The notes beneath the pieces are model-generated. The model was not told the origin of the DNA, did no database searches, and saw nothing but the letters and a program-made list of their open reading frames with translations. A stretch of 51,555 nt of DNA from Anaerolineales bacterium UBA1429 (GTDB lineage: Bacteria; Chloroflexota; Anaerolineae; UBA1429): NCBI GenBank assembly GCA_002329325.1, contig DCTX01000069.1:22549-74103 (forward strand). The letters run 5' to 3'. The translations under genes were made by a program, and so were the position numbers. Positions within the stretch are counted from its first letter, which is position 1, and every line of letters begins with the position of its first letter. This document shows, in pieces, positions 23,877 to 31,662 of this stretch.

Positions 23877-24542
23877 ATGGCCGACAAGGTGAATCTGATC
23901 ACCATCCAGGAGCCCCTCTCGCCCGCCAGCGAGGCCTACCGCACGCTGCGCATGAACCTGCAATATGCCACCCTGGATACGGCGTTGCGCACGTTGCTCA
24001 TCACCTCGCCGGGGCCTGACGAGGGCAAGTCCACCACCCTGGCCAACCTGGGGGTCACCATCGCCCAGATCGAGAAGCGGGTGATCCTGGTGGATTGCGA
24101 CTTGCGGCGCCCCCGGCTGCATCAGATCTGGGGCCTGGAGAACCAGATCGGCTTTACCACCATGATGCTGGAGGAGCACTACCTGGAGGAGCCGCCGCTA
24201 CAAGCGACCCCGATCGAGAATCTGCTGCTGCTGCCCAGTGGCCAGCTTCCCCCGCGGCCTGCGGACCTGCTGGGCTCCCAGCGGATGGACGCGGTGGTCG
24301 AGCGGCTGCTGCAAGAGGCCGACATGCTCCTCTTTGACGCGCCGCCGGTGATGGGCGTAACCGACGCCGTGGTGCTGGCTACCAAAGTGGACGGCGTGCT
24401 GCTGGTGGTGAGCGCCGGCGAGACCAAGCGCGAGGACGCTCAGAACGCCCTGGCCCGCCTCAACGCCGTCAACGCCCGGGTGGTGGGCTCGGTGCTGAAC
24501 AACGCCCCGCTGGACGCAGCCTTGAGCGGCTACTACCAGTAG
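23877..24542 (+). CDS. CpsD/CapB-type tyrosine (BY-) kinase
   Basis: 221 residues; the ATG at 23877 has GGGAGGA at good spacing. Bacterial tyrosine kinase that autophosphorylates and, with a Wzz-type partner, controls exopolysaccharide assembly. EAYRTLRMNLQY is the conserved interaction helix. Walker A is SPGPDEGKST (residues 44-53), Walker A' LVDCDLR (71-77), and Walker B LLFDAPP (151-157). The tyrosine cluster at the C-terminus is very short: only GYYQ, against the usual four or more tyrosines. A weakly phosphorylated or regulatory variant is possible. The rest of a polysaccharide cluster is absent here; the priming transferase lies 6 kb on. Confidence 0.88.
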   Translation: MADKVNLITIQEPLSPASEAYRTLRMNLQYATLDTALRTLLITSPGPDEGKSTTLANLGVTIAQIEKRVILVDCDLRRPRLHQIWGLENQIGFTTMMLEEHYLEEPPLQATPIENLLLLPSGQLPPRPADLLGSQRMDAVVERLLQEADMLLFDAPPVMGVTDAVVLATKVDGVLLVVSAGETKREDAQNALARLNAVNARVVGSVLNNAPLDAALSGYYQ

Positions 24543-24579
24543 CGGGGGCGCCTTTGCCCCGTACAGTCCCAAGAAGACA

Positions 24580-24612
24580 GGGCCGTGGCTGGATGATGCG
24601 CAGCCACGGCCC
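24580..24612 (+). terminator. hairpin after the BY-kinase gene
   Basis: Perfect 12-bp stem GGGCCGTGGCTG (24580-24591) and 24601-24612 with a 9-base loop. No T run follows. It separates the + strand run from the DnaA-box region. Confidence 0.6.
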
Positions 24613-24634
24613 TTCGCATACCTGGGGGAAAGGC

Positions 24635-24990
24635 TGTGGATAACTTGTACGTAACCTGTGGATAAACTGGGCACAACATGTGGTCAACTCGGCGGCGCCT
24701 GTTTGCTTCTGCGCTGCTCCGGCAAGCCCCAGGCACTATATCTAGTATGTCGCATGTCCTACGGTACTAGATAGAGGGGATCTGGCAACTGAAGGGGCGA
24801 AAAGGGGCCGATTCATAGGTGCAAGTTATCCACAGCCTGATCCACAAGCTCTGTGGATAACGCAACACTACCCCTGGTAGCTGCGCATGGCTGCACGCCC
24901 ACACCTAGTTGTACAGGGCCAGTTATCCACTTTTCCACAGCCCCTACTACGACTACTATAAAGGATAAGAGATAAGGATATATCTATTAA
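24635..24990. other. oriC: candidate replication origin: DnaA-box cluster, CTA-triplet tract and AT-rich stretch
   Basis: Exact TTATCCACA boxes (either strand) lie at 24635-24643, 24657-24665, 24826-24834 and 24852-24860. Near matches lie at 24679-24687 (TGTGGTCAA), 24838-24846 (TGATCCACA), 24923-24931 (TTATCCACT) and 24931-24939 (TTTTCCACA). The first three start exactly 22 bp apart. The last box is followed by the GC spacer GCCC, then triplets CTA-CTA-CGA-CTA-CTA (24944-24958), which read as 3'-GAT-5' on the other strand like DnaA-trios, then AT-rich repeats of GGATAAG and TATATCTATTAA up to the dinG stop. A 9-bp inverted repeat, TATCTAGTA (24739-24747 with 24765-24773), lies in the middle. 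Known oriC layouts have the same order. Against: no dnaA or dnaN nearby, and both flanking genes point inward. A DnaA-titrating locus is the main alternative. Confidence 0.65.
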
Positions 24991-27851
24991 TGTTCTCGTT
25001 CTCTCTCAGGGCTGGGCGTTCGTTCCATCTGCAGCCAGCGCTCGGCCAGCAGAGGCAGGGTGGTGACGGGGCCCATGCGGGCGGTGCAGCGGGGAAGCGA
25101 GCGCAAGATGGCCTTGCCGTAGGGCTTGGTGAGCAGGCGCTTGTCCAGCACGGCCACGATGCCATAATCCTCTTTGCTGCGGATCAGGCGCCCGAACCCC
25201 TGGCGAAACCGCAGGATCGTCTCGGGCAGGTAGTACTGGTTAAAGGGATCGTCAAAGGTCTCCGCCCGGGCGGCCAGGATGGGGTCCGTGGGGACGCCAA
25301 AGGGCAGGCGAGTGATGATCAGGCAGCTGAGGGATTGGCCCACCACGTCCACGCCCTCCCAAAAGCTGCGGGTGCCCATGAGCACGGCCCGCTCGGTATT
25401 GCGAAAGCCCTCCAGGATCTGGCGCCGTGAGCCGTCGATACCCTGGCCAAAGAGGGTGATGCCCTCCCTCTCCAGCGCGCTCTGGGTGGCGCGATAGGTG
25501 GTGTTCAGTTGGCTGGTGGAGGTAAAGAGCACCAGGGCGCGGCCTTCGGTGGCGCGCACCAGGTTGACGATGGCGCTCTCCACGTTCTTTTGATAGTAGG
25601 GCTCGTTGGGCTCGGGGATATCCTTGGGCACGTAGAGCAGCACGGCCGACTGAAAATCAAAGGGCGAATCCAGGGCCACCTCCAGGGGGCTCTCCAGGCC
25701 CAGGCGCTCCCTGATGTAGGTGAACTCTTGATCGGTGCGCAGGGTGGCGCTGGTGAGCACCACGCAGTCCTTCTCCGCAAACAGGCGTTCCTCCAGCATC
25801 TCGCCCACGGCCAGGGGGGCGCTGTTCAGCGTCACCTCCTGGTTGTACTGGGAGATGGAGGCCCAGTAGATATAGTCTGGCCTGGGCTCCAGGATGATGC
25901 CCTGCAGGCCATCGCACAGCTCGCGGCCGCGCTGCAACTGGGTCTTGACCTGCTGCAGCAGGTCGAACCGCTCGTCGTTCTGCTCATCGGGCAGGCGCTG
26001 GATCCAGGCGGCGAGCTGGTCCAGCTCCTGGACGATCTGGCGCAGCGGGGCGGAGAGGTTGTCCCAGGCGATCTCGATCTCGGACCAGCCTGGCTGGATG
26101 CGCAGGCCCGACGTGATGCGCAACTGGCGATCGTAGGCCCCCTGAGAGCGCCCGCCGGCATCCTGATAGTCCTGCATAAAGGCATCCAGGAGGCGGTACA
26201 TGGTGTCCATATGGGCCAGGCCGGCGTCGATCTGCTCGTTGATGCGCTGGATGCGGTCCGAGATGGATTGGCGCGCCGTCTCGCTGATATCAAAGGTGCG
26301 GAACAGGGCGGGGATCTGCCCCAAGAGCCCGCTGGGCGCCGCGCTGCCGGGCTGCCCCAGGGCGCCGAAATAGGAGGCCAGGTCGTTACGGGCCACCTGC
26401 AGCCCGAACTGGTTGGTGGCCTGCTCCTCCAGGTGATGGGCCTCGTCAATGATCAGGTAGCGGTAATCGGGCAGCACTCGGCTCTCCATCGCTAGGTCCG
26501 AGAGCAGCAGGGCGTGGTTCACGATGATCAGATGGGCGCGCTCTGCCCGGCCCCTGGCGCGAAAGAAGAAGCAGCGCCCCGAGCTCAGGTAAGGGCAGCG
26601 GTCGCCCATGCAGGTCTCTGAGGTCGCCTGGATCTCTTGCCAGATGCTGAACTCGTCGTTCACCAGCAGCAGCTCGGCCTGGTCTCCGGTGGTCGTCTTG
26701 GGGAGCCAGGCCAGGACCTTGGCCAGCACGCGGGCCCCCTCGAGGGAGAGTTGCCTTCCCCGGCGCAAGGCCGCCAGCCGCCGCAGGCAGATATAGTTGC
26801 CCCGGCCCTTGAGGATTGTGGCACGAAAGGGCGCCGGCAGGATCTGCTGCAGGTCGGGCACGTCCTTGGTATAGAGCTGATCCTGCAGGTTGATGGTGTT
26901 CGAGGAGACCACCACCCGCATCTCGTTCTGCACCGCGAACTGGATGGCGGGCAACAGGTAGGCCAGGGACTTGCCGGTGCCGGTGCCGGCCTCCACCAGC
27001 AGGTGGGTGGGCGTGTTGAACGCCTCCACCACCGCCTCCAGCATCTCGACCTGCTGCGGGCGGTACTCGTAACCGGGGAAGGCCCTGGAGAGGGCGCCGC
27101 CGGGCGAGAGGGCCTCCACCAACGGCTCGGGATCGATGGGCAGGATCTCGCCGGAGGGGTTGAGCGGCGGAAAGGCGTCGCGCTCGCGGGGCACAAAGCC
27201 GTACTCGCCCGCACGCCAGGTGGGAGCCGCCGCCTGTTGGCCGAGGATGGGCTGTTGGGCCTGCTTCTCTTCGATCAGATCCTGGAGCAACGACGCCAGA
27301 GACCACCCCGTCTGCTGGGCGGCCTGGTAGAGCTCTTGCAGCAAGCCCGCATCCCAGGCGGCAAAGCGCTGGTACAGCGCCGTGAACAGCTCCTTGGTAG
27401 CCATGGCATCCTGCAGGGCGCGGTGCGCCTCGGGCAGGGCGATGCCCAGCAGCTCGCTCAGAGCCGAGAGGCTATAGGTGCGGGCCTCGGGCACCAGGAT
27501 GCTGGCCAGCTCAAAGGTGTCCAGCGCCAGGTTGTGGAGCGTGATCCCTTGCTTCTGCAGAAAAAACAGGTCGGTCTCGATACTGTGGCCGACCAGGGGG
27601 GTGCTGCCCACGAAGCGCAGGATGGCGCTCCGGAGGCTCTCCAGCTCGGGCGCATCCGCCAGGTCTCGATTGGTGATGCCCACCAGTTGCTGGATGCGCG
27701 GCGGGATCTCGCGCCGGGTGTGCACCAGGCTGGACCAGCTCTCCAGCATCTCAGGGCCTCGAAAGCGCACGAGCGCGATCTCGATGATTTCATCGTTCTT
27801 GCGATCCAGCCCGGTCAGTTCCAGGTCGAGGGCAATATAAGTGCGGGGCAT
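24987..27851 (-). CDS. dinG: DinG-like helicase with N-terminal DEDDh exonuclease domain
   Basis: About 954 residues. Superfamily 2 helicase of the XPD/DinG group fused to a 3'-5' exonuclease. The exonuclease (residues 1-170) has D9/E11 in ALDLELTG, VGHSIETDLFFL and HRALQDAMATKELF. The helicase has Walker A EAGTGTGKSLAYLLP and the DEAH box IIDEAHHLEEQ. Between them, a cysteine in NYICLRRL and three in ETCMGDRCPYLSSGRC look like an XPD-type iron-sulphur site. Motifs SFWEGVDVVG and FRQGFGRLIRS close the protein. The ATG at 27851 has GGAG upstream and is better than a GTG 12 bases earlier. Likely role: unwinding R-loops or damaged forks. Its stop codon lies inside the AT-rich stretch of the candidate origin. 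Confidence 0.9.
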   Translation of the reverse strand: MPRTYIALDLELTGLDRKNDEIIEIALVRFRGPEMLESWSSLVHTRREIPPRIQQLVGITNRDLADAPELESLRSAILRFVGSTPLVGHSIETDLFFLQKQGITLHNLALDTFELASILVPEARTYSLSALSELLGIALPEAHRALQDAMATKELFTALYQRFAAWDAGLLQELYQAAQQTGWSLASLLQDLIEEKQAQQPILGQQAAAPTWRAGEYGFVPRERDAFPPLNPSGEILPIDPEPLVEALSPGGALSRAFPGYEYRPQQVEMLEAVVEAFNTPTHLLVEAGTGTGKSLAYLLPAIQFAVQNEMRVVVSSNTINLQDQLYTKDVPDLQQILPAPFRATILKGRGNYICLRRLAALRRGRQLSLEGARVLAKVLAWLPKTTTGDQAELLLVNDEFSIWQEIQATSETCMGDRCPYLSSGRCFFFRARGRAERAHLIIVNHALLLSDLAMESRVLPDYRYLIIDEAHHLEEQATNQFGLQVARNDLASYFGALGQPGSAAPSGLLGQIPALFRTFDISETARQSISDRIQRINEQIDAGLAHMDTMYRLLDAFMQDYQDAGGRSQGAYDRQLRITSGLRIQPGWSEIEIAWDNLSAPLRQIVQELDQLAAWIQRLPDEQNDERFDLLQQVKTQLQRGRELCDGLQGIILEPRPDYIYWASISQYNQEVTLNSAPLAVGEMLEERLFAEKDCVVLTSATLRTDQEFTYIRERLGLESPLEVALDSPFDFQSAVLLYVPKDIPEPNEPYYQKNVESAIVNLVRATEGRALVLFTSTSQLNTTYRATQSALEREGITLFGQGIDGSRRQILEGFRNTERAVLMGTRSFWEGVDVVGQSLSCLIITRLPFGVPTDPILAARAETFDDPFNQYYLPETILRFRQGFGRLIRSKEDYGIVAVLDKRLLTKPYGKAILRSLPRCTARMGPVTTLPLLAERWLQMERTPSPEREREH

Positions 27852-27877
27852 ACCTATCTCCACAAGTCAACACGTTG

Positions 27878-27905
27878 ATTATACCTGCAACGCCGGGCGC
27901 CTCAA
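27878..27905 (-). promoter_or_regulatory. promoter of the dinG-like gene
   Basis: On the - strand TTGAGG (27905-27900), 16-base spacer, then a perfect TATAAT (27883-27878), about 26 bases before the ATG. Confidence 0.6.
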
Positions 27906-27959
27906 AGACGCGGGCGGGACGACGGCGAGAAGGCCGTCCCTTGCGCGAAGCAAATGCCC

Positions 27960-27988
27960 TGTACAAGGCCACGAGTGTACGGTATACT
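27960..27988 (+). promoter_or_regulatory. promoter of the URO-D family gene
   Basis: TGTACA (27960-27965), 17-base spacer, TATACT (27983-27988), about 30 bases before the ATG. It is divergent from the dinG promoter. Confidence 0.55.
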
Positions 27989-28018
27989 GCGACCAATCGG
28001 ACAATAGGAGGTGCGGCC

Positions 28019-29002
28019 ATGAATAGGATCGAGCGCTTTCGCGCCATGCTGCGGGGGCATCCGGTGGACCAGGTGCCGGCGGGCTTTTGGTTCCACTTTG
28101 CGCCCGCCTACCGCGGCGGCGCCGCCATGGCCGAACGCCACATCGCCTATTTCCGCGAGACGGGCCTGGATCTGCTCAAGGTCATGAACGATAGCGGCTA
28201 TGGGCCCGTGGGCGCCTTGCAGGTGCGTCAGCCCGGCGATTGGGCCACCCTGGAGCCCACGCCCCTGAGCGAGGCGCACTTTCAGAGCCACCTCGAGGGC
28301 CTGCAGGCGATCGTGGAGGCCCTGGGAGACGAGGTGCCGATCATCACCACCGCCTTTAACCCGTTCCGCGAGGCCGTGATCATCCTGCAGGCCAGCGATC
28401 CGGCCCGCTACCCCACCGAGCTGGCCGCCCGTATGGCCCTGTTGGAGCAGCTTCGCCAGGAGCCGGAGCCGGTGCTGCAGGGCTTGCAGGTGATCGCCGA
28501 TGACCTGGCTCGCTTCTACCGGGCCTGCGTCACCGAGGCGGGGGCTGGCGGCATCTACTTTTCCGCCAAGGGCGGCGAGCGCGACCACATGTCCGACGAG
28601 GAGCACGCCGCCTTTGTGGCACCCTTTGACCTGCACGTCCTGCGCCAGGTGGGTGAGGTGGCCGAGTATGTGGTGGGGCACTTTTGCGGCGTGGGGCTCA
28701 ACCTGGAGCGCTTTGCGGCGTACCCGGTGCACCTGGCCAACTGGGCCTACCAGTCCGACAACCCCTCGTTGCGCCAGGGGCAGGCGATCCTGGGGGGCGT
28801 CAGCATTCTGGGCGGGCTGGATGAGCGGGGTCCCCTGGTGTACGGGCCGCGAGAGGCGCTGCAGCGCGAGATCGAGAGCGCGCTGGCCGAGATGGGCGCC
28901 CGTGGGTTCATGCTGGGCGCCGGCTGCACCGTGCCGGGGGATACGCCCCCGGAGAACCTGGTCTATGCCCGCCAGGCCATCGCCGAGCTGACGGCTCAGT
29001 AG
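28019..29002 (+). CDS. uroporphyrinogen decarboxylase (URO-D) family protein
   Basis: 327 residues; the ATG at 28019 follows a strong AGGAGG. The fold family is shared by HemE and by corrinoid methyltransferases such as MtaA and CmuA. The N-terminal MNRIERFRAMLRGHPVDQVP, the central GAGGIYFSAKGGERDHMSDE and the C-terminal FMLGAGCTVPGDTPPENL fit the family. The last motif contains the cysteine of the zinc-type methyltransferase branch (GxGCxxP). No heme-pathway genes are nearby, so a corrinoid or other methyl-transfer role, rather than HemE, is my reading. No corrinoid protein gene is adjacent. Confidence 0.82.
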   Translation: MNRIERFRAMLRGHPVDQVPAGFWFHFAPAYRGGAAMAERHIAYFRETGLDLLKVMNDSGYGPVGALQVRQPGDWATLEPTPLSEAHFQSHLEGLQAIVEALGDEVPIITTAFNPFREAVIILQASDPARYPTELAARMALLEQLRQEPEPVLQGLQVIADDLARFYRACVTEAGAGGIYFSAKGGERDHMSDEEHAAFVAPFDLHVLRQVGEVAEYVVGHFCGVGLNLERFAAYPVHLANWAYQSDNPSLRQGQAILGGVSILGGLDERGPLVYGPREALQREIESALAEMGARGFMLGAGCTVPGDTPPENLVYARQAIAELTAQ

Positions 29003-29020
29003 CGCAGCGGGGATCGCACC

Positions 29021-29536
29021 ATGTGGGAAGACGCTTGGGAAGAGCCCGAGGTAGAGACGCCCGAGAGACAGTCGGTGCTGGTGGCCGTCGTGCCCAGCCT
29101 GGCCGATTGGGAGCGCGTGTGCCGAGAGGGCTGGTATCGCATCCCCCTGAGGCGGGCGCCCGCGCGCATCGGCGCCGCCTACCTGGCCTTCTACCACCCC
29201 AAGTGCTTTGGCGAGCTGCGCTGGGCCATCCACTATTACGCGCCCGTGCGTCGCTACGGCATCCTCTCCCGCCGGGCGCTCCTGCCCGAGGAGCCGAACC
29301 ACCCCCGGGCCGACGAGCTCTACTACAGGCTGGAGTTGGGGCCGCTGCAGCGCCTGCCCCGGCCGATCCCCAGCCTTCAACTGCGGCGGGTCACCTTTAT
29401 CCATACCGACCTGGATACGCTGTTGCGGGCCGATGAGATCGGTGACTTGTGGCGTCGCGAAGCGCCCAAGGAACGCCTTTGGCGTGGCCTGCAACTCTCC
29501 GAGCCCGCCGTGGGCTATGCCGTTTCCGCCGCCTAG
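29021..29536 (+). CDS. conserved-looking protein of unknown function
   Basis: 171 residues, soluble, no signal or membrane segment. It starts 18 bases after the URO-D stop with only a weak GGGG ribosome-binding site, so translation may be coupled. Striking segments are VLVAVVPSLADWERVCREGW, YLAFYHPKCFGELRWAIHYY, LLPEEPNHPRADELYYRLEL and RRVTFIHTDLDTLLRADEI. The Trp/Tyr-rich middle and charged end suggest a nucleic-acid or nuclease-associated fold; I recall similar N-terminal domains in longer nuclease-like proteins, but cannot verify it. If that is right, this copy may lack a C-terminal catalytic domain. Confidence 0.5.
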   Translation: MWEDAWEEPEVETPERQSVLVAVVPSLADWERVCREGWYRIPLRRAPARIGAAYLAFYHPKCFGELRWAIHYYAPVRRYGILSRRALLPEEPNHPRADELYYRLELGPLQRLPRPIPSLQLRRVTFIHTDLDTLLRADEIGDLWRREAPKERLWRGLQLSEPAVGYAVSAA

Positions 29537-29651
29537 CGCCCCTGGCCACGGCCGGCGCGCCCCGCGCGACCCCAGGGCGGCCGGAACGTATAGTAGGCAG
29601 TTGTGACTCGTGCGGGCGAGGCCCGCCAAACATGAAAGAGGAGAGAGTAGC

Positions 29652-30152
29652 ATGCTGGAGCAGATCATCGCCCGTTTGATGCGCATGGTCCAGTTCGACC
29701 ACACCGTCTATCGCGAGATCGCCGACGACGAGAACGCCACGATCCAGGCGGCGGCCATTGTGGTGGTGGTGGCCTTTCTTTCGGCCCTAGGCTCTGCCAT
29801 CGCAGCGCGCAGCTTCTGGATGTTCCTGTACACCCTCGTGATCGTGGTGCCCGTGGGCTGGCTCATCTGGACAGGCCTGGTCTACCTGGTGGGCGCCAAG
29901 CTCTTTGATGGCCAGGGCACCTTCATGGGGCTGCTGCGCGTGCTGGGGTTCACCATGACCCCCTCCCTTTTGGCCATTCTGGCGGTGATCCCCTGCCTCG
30001 GCTGGATCGCTGCCCTGGTGGGGGCGGTGCTTTCCCTGGTGCTGGGCTTTTTCGCCATACGCGAGACCATGGGGCTGACGACGGAAAAGGCCGTGCTCAC
30101 CGTCGTGATTGGCTGGGTGCTGCGCTTTGTCATCAGCCTGATCGGGTTCTAG
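29652..30152 (+). CDS. Yip1-like integral membrane protein
   Basis: 166 residues, ATG preceded by GAGGAGAG. Five predicted helices: AAAIVVVVAFLSALGSAIAA, FLYTLVIVVPVGWLIWTGLV, a third at the GFTMTPSLLAILAVIPCLG turn, a fourth at ALVGAVLSLVLGFFAI, and the C-terminal VLTVVIGWVLRFVISLIGF. The GWLIWTGLVYLVGAKLFDG segment and the following GLLRVLGF are the Yip1/YIPF pattern. Function in bacteria unknown. A GC hairpin lies in its leader (29612-29626). Confidence 0.7.
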   Translation: MLEQIIARLMRMVQFDHTVYREIADDENATIQAAAIVVVVAFLSALGSAIAARSFWMFLYTLVIVVPVGWLIWTGLVYLVGAKLFDGQGTFMGLLRVLGFTMTPSLLAILAVIPCLGWIAALVGAVLSLVLGFFAIRETMGLTTEKAVLTVVIGWVLRFVISLIGF

Positions 30153-30163
30153 AAAACATGACC

Positions 30164-30205
30164 GCCGAGCCCGGGCGGAGGGCGCCACATGCGCTCGGGC
30201 TCGGC
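30164..30205 (+). terminator. hairpin between the Yip1-like gene and the sugar transferase
   Basis: GCCGAGCCCGGGCG (30164-30177) pairs with 30192-30205 with one G-T mismatch. It ends three bases before the next start codon, so it may act as terminator, attenuator or translational block; no T tract follows. Confidence 0.45.
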
Positions 30206-30207
30206 CT

Positions 30208-31662
30208 GTGAGCGCCATGACGGAGCAATCCGGCCCAAAACGACCGAGGGAGCGCGCCGCGCCATCACACTGGACCCTGGCGCGTTATCTCACTGATTCG
30301 ACTTGCCTGGTCGCCAGCCTGTTCGCGGCGCGCTGGCTGCGCATCACCTTGCCCCTAGGCAAGCCCGTGGACGCCGATGGCCTGGCCCTGCGCGCGCCCA
30401 TGGTGCTGCTGGCCTTGCTCGTCTGGACCGTGACCCTGGCCGCCATCCACAGCTATGACCGGCGGCGCATGGCGGACCCCGTGGACGAGTTCCAGGCCGT
30501 GGCGGGCGGCATCCTCGTGGCGGCCCTGGCCTACGCCGGGCTTCTCTACCTCTCCTACCGAGGCCTCTCGCGTCTCATGTTCCTCTACTTTGTGGCGCTG
30601 GACCTCGCCCTGAGCATCGGCGGCCGCGCAGCCTGGCGCAGCCTGGCGCGTCGCCGGGGGCTGGAGCGACGCGCCGCCCTGATCGTCGGCGTGGGCGTCA
30701 CCGCTCGCCGCGTGGCCCGCGCCCTGGAGGCCGAGCGCGCCGCCGACGTGGCCCTGATGGGCTTTTTGGATGAGCGCGAGCAGGCCGACCCCATCCCCGA
30801 GGCCGTGGAGCGTCTGCCCGTGCTGGGGGGCGCCAGGGACGCCGCCGAGGTGATCCGGGGGCTGGGCATCCACGAGGTGATCCTGGCGCTGGAGCCCGGC
30901 GGCCAAGCGCGCCTGGACCGCTGGATGCCCTTGTTGCAGGAGCTGCCGGTGGATATCCGCGTGGCGCCCGACTACTCGCAGCTCGTCCTCTCTCGCGCCC
31001 GGGTGGAACGGCTGGGCGACCTGTTCCTCATTGGGCTGAACGAGCCGGTGATCGGCCCTGGAGACCGGGCCCTCAAGCGCGCCTTTGACCTGCTGGTCTC
31101 GCTGCTGGGGCTGATCGTGCTGGCTCCCCTGTTGGGGCTGATCGCCCTGGCCATCGCGCTGGATTCGCGCGGCCCGATCCTGTATCTGAGCCGACGGGTG
31201 GGCGAGGGAGAGCGGCCCTTCTGGATGTGCAAGTTCCGCACCATGGTCCCCGGGGCGGACCGCATGCAGGAGGCCCTGATCTCCCAGGGCGAGGACGGCC
31301 GCCTGGCCTTTGCCAAGCGCCCGGATGATAGCCGCATCACGCGGGTGGGCCGCTGGCTGCGACGCTACAGCCTGGACGAGCTGCCCCAGCTCGTCAACGT
31401 GCTGCGGGGAGAGATGAGCCTGGTGGGCCCCCGGCCCGAGCTGCCGGCCTTGGCGGCTCGCTACGCTCCCTGGCAGCGGCGCCGCTTCACCGTCCCGCAG
31501 GGCATCACCGGCTGGTGGCAGATCTCGGGGCGCAGCGACAAGGCCAAGCATCTGCACGTCGAGGACGACCTCTACTACATCCGCCACTACTCCCTGGCCC
31601 TGGACCTGTGGATCCTCTGGCGCACCATCGGTGCCGTGCTGCGCGGCCGGGGCGCCTACTAG
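30208..31662 (+). CDS. undecaprenyl-phosphate sugar phosphotransferase (WcaJ/WbaP-like)
   Basis: 484 residues. Starts polysaccharide repeat units by moving a hexose-1-phosphate onto undecaprenyl phosphate. N-terminal four to five helices (residues 25-150), a Rossmann-like middle domain (IVGVGVTARRVARALEAER), then the bacterial sugar transferase domain: LKRAFDLLVSLLGLIVLAPL, KFRTMVPGADRMQ, LRRYSLDELPQLVNVLRGEM, SLVGPRPELP and GITGWWQISGRS. GTG 30208 or ATG 30217 could start it; neither has a strong ribosome-binding site. It complements the Wzz/BY-kinase genes at 22-24 kb. Its stop overlaps the stop of the opposite DUF2723 gene by four bases (CTAG). Confidence 0.9.
   Translation: MSAMTEQSGPKRPRERAAPSHWTLARYLTDSTCLVASLFAARWLRITLPLGKPVDADGLALRAPMVLLALLVWTVTLAAIHSYDRRRMADPVDEFQAVAGGILVAALAYAGLLYLSYRGLSRLMFLYFVALDLALSIGGRAAWRSLARRRGLERRAALIVGVGVTARRVARALEAERAADVALMGFLDEREQADPIPEAVERLPVLGGARDAAEVIRGLGIHEVILALEPGGQARLDRWMPLLQELPVDIRVAPDYSQLVLSRARVERLGDLFLIGLNEPVIGPGDRALKRAFDLLVSLLGLIVLAPLLGLIALAIALDSRGPILYLSRRVGEGERPFWMCKFRTMVPGADRMQEALISQGEDGRLAFAKRPDDSRITRVGRWLRRYSLDELPQLVNVLRGEMSLVGPRPELPALAARYAPWQRRRFTVPQGITGWWQISGRSDKAKHLHVEDDLYYIRHYSLALDLWILWRTIGAVLRGRGAY

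Noticed and set aside
27902..29704. A 600-codon open frame on the - strand
   Set aside because: Antisense to the URO-D gene, which has a strong ribosome-binding site and a promoter; the antisense product has no domain.
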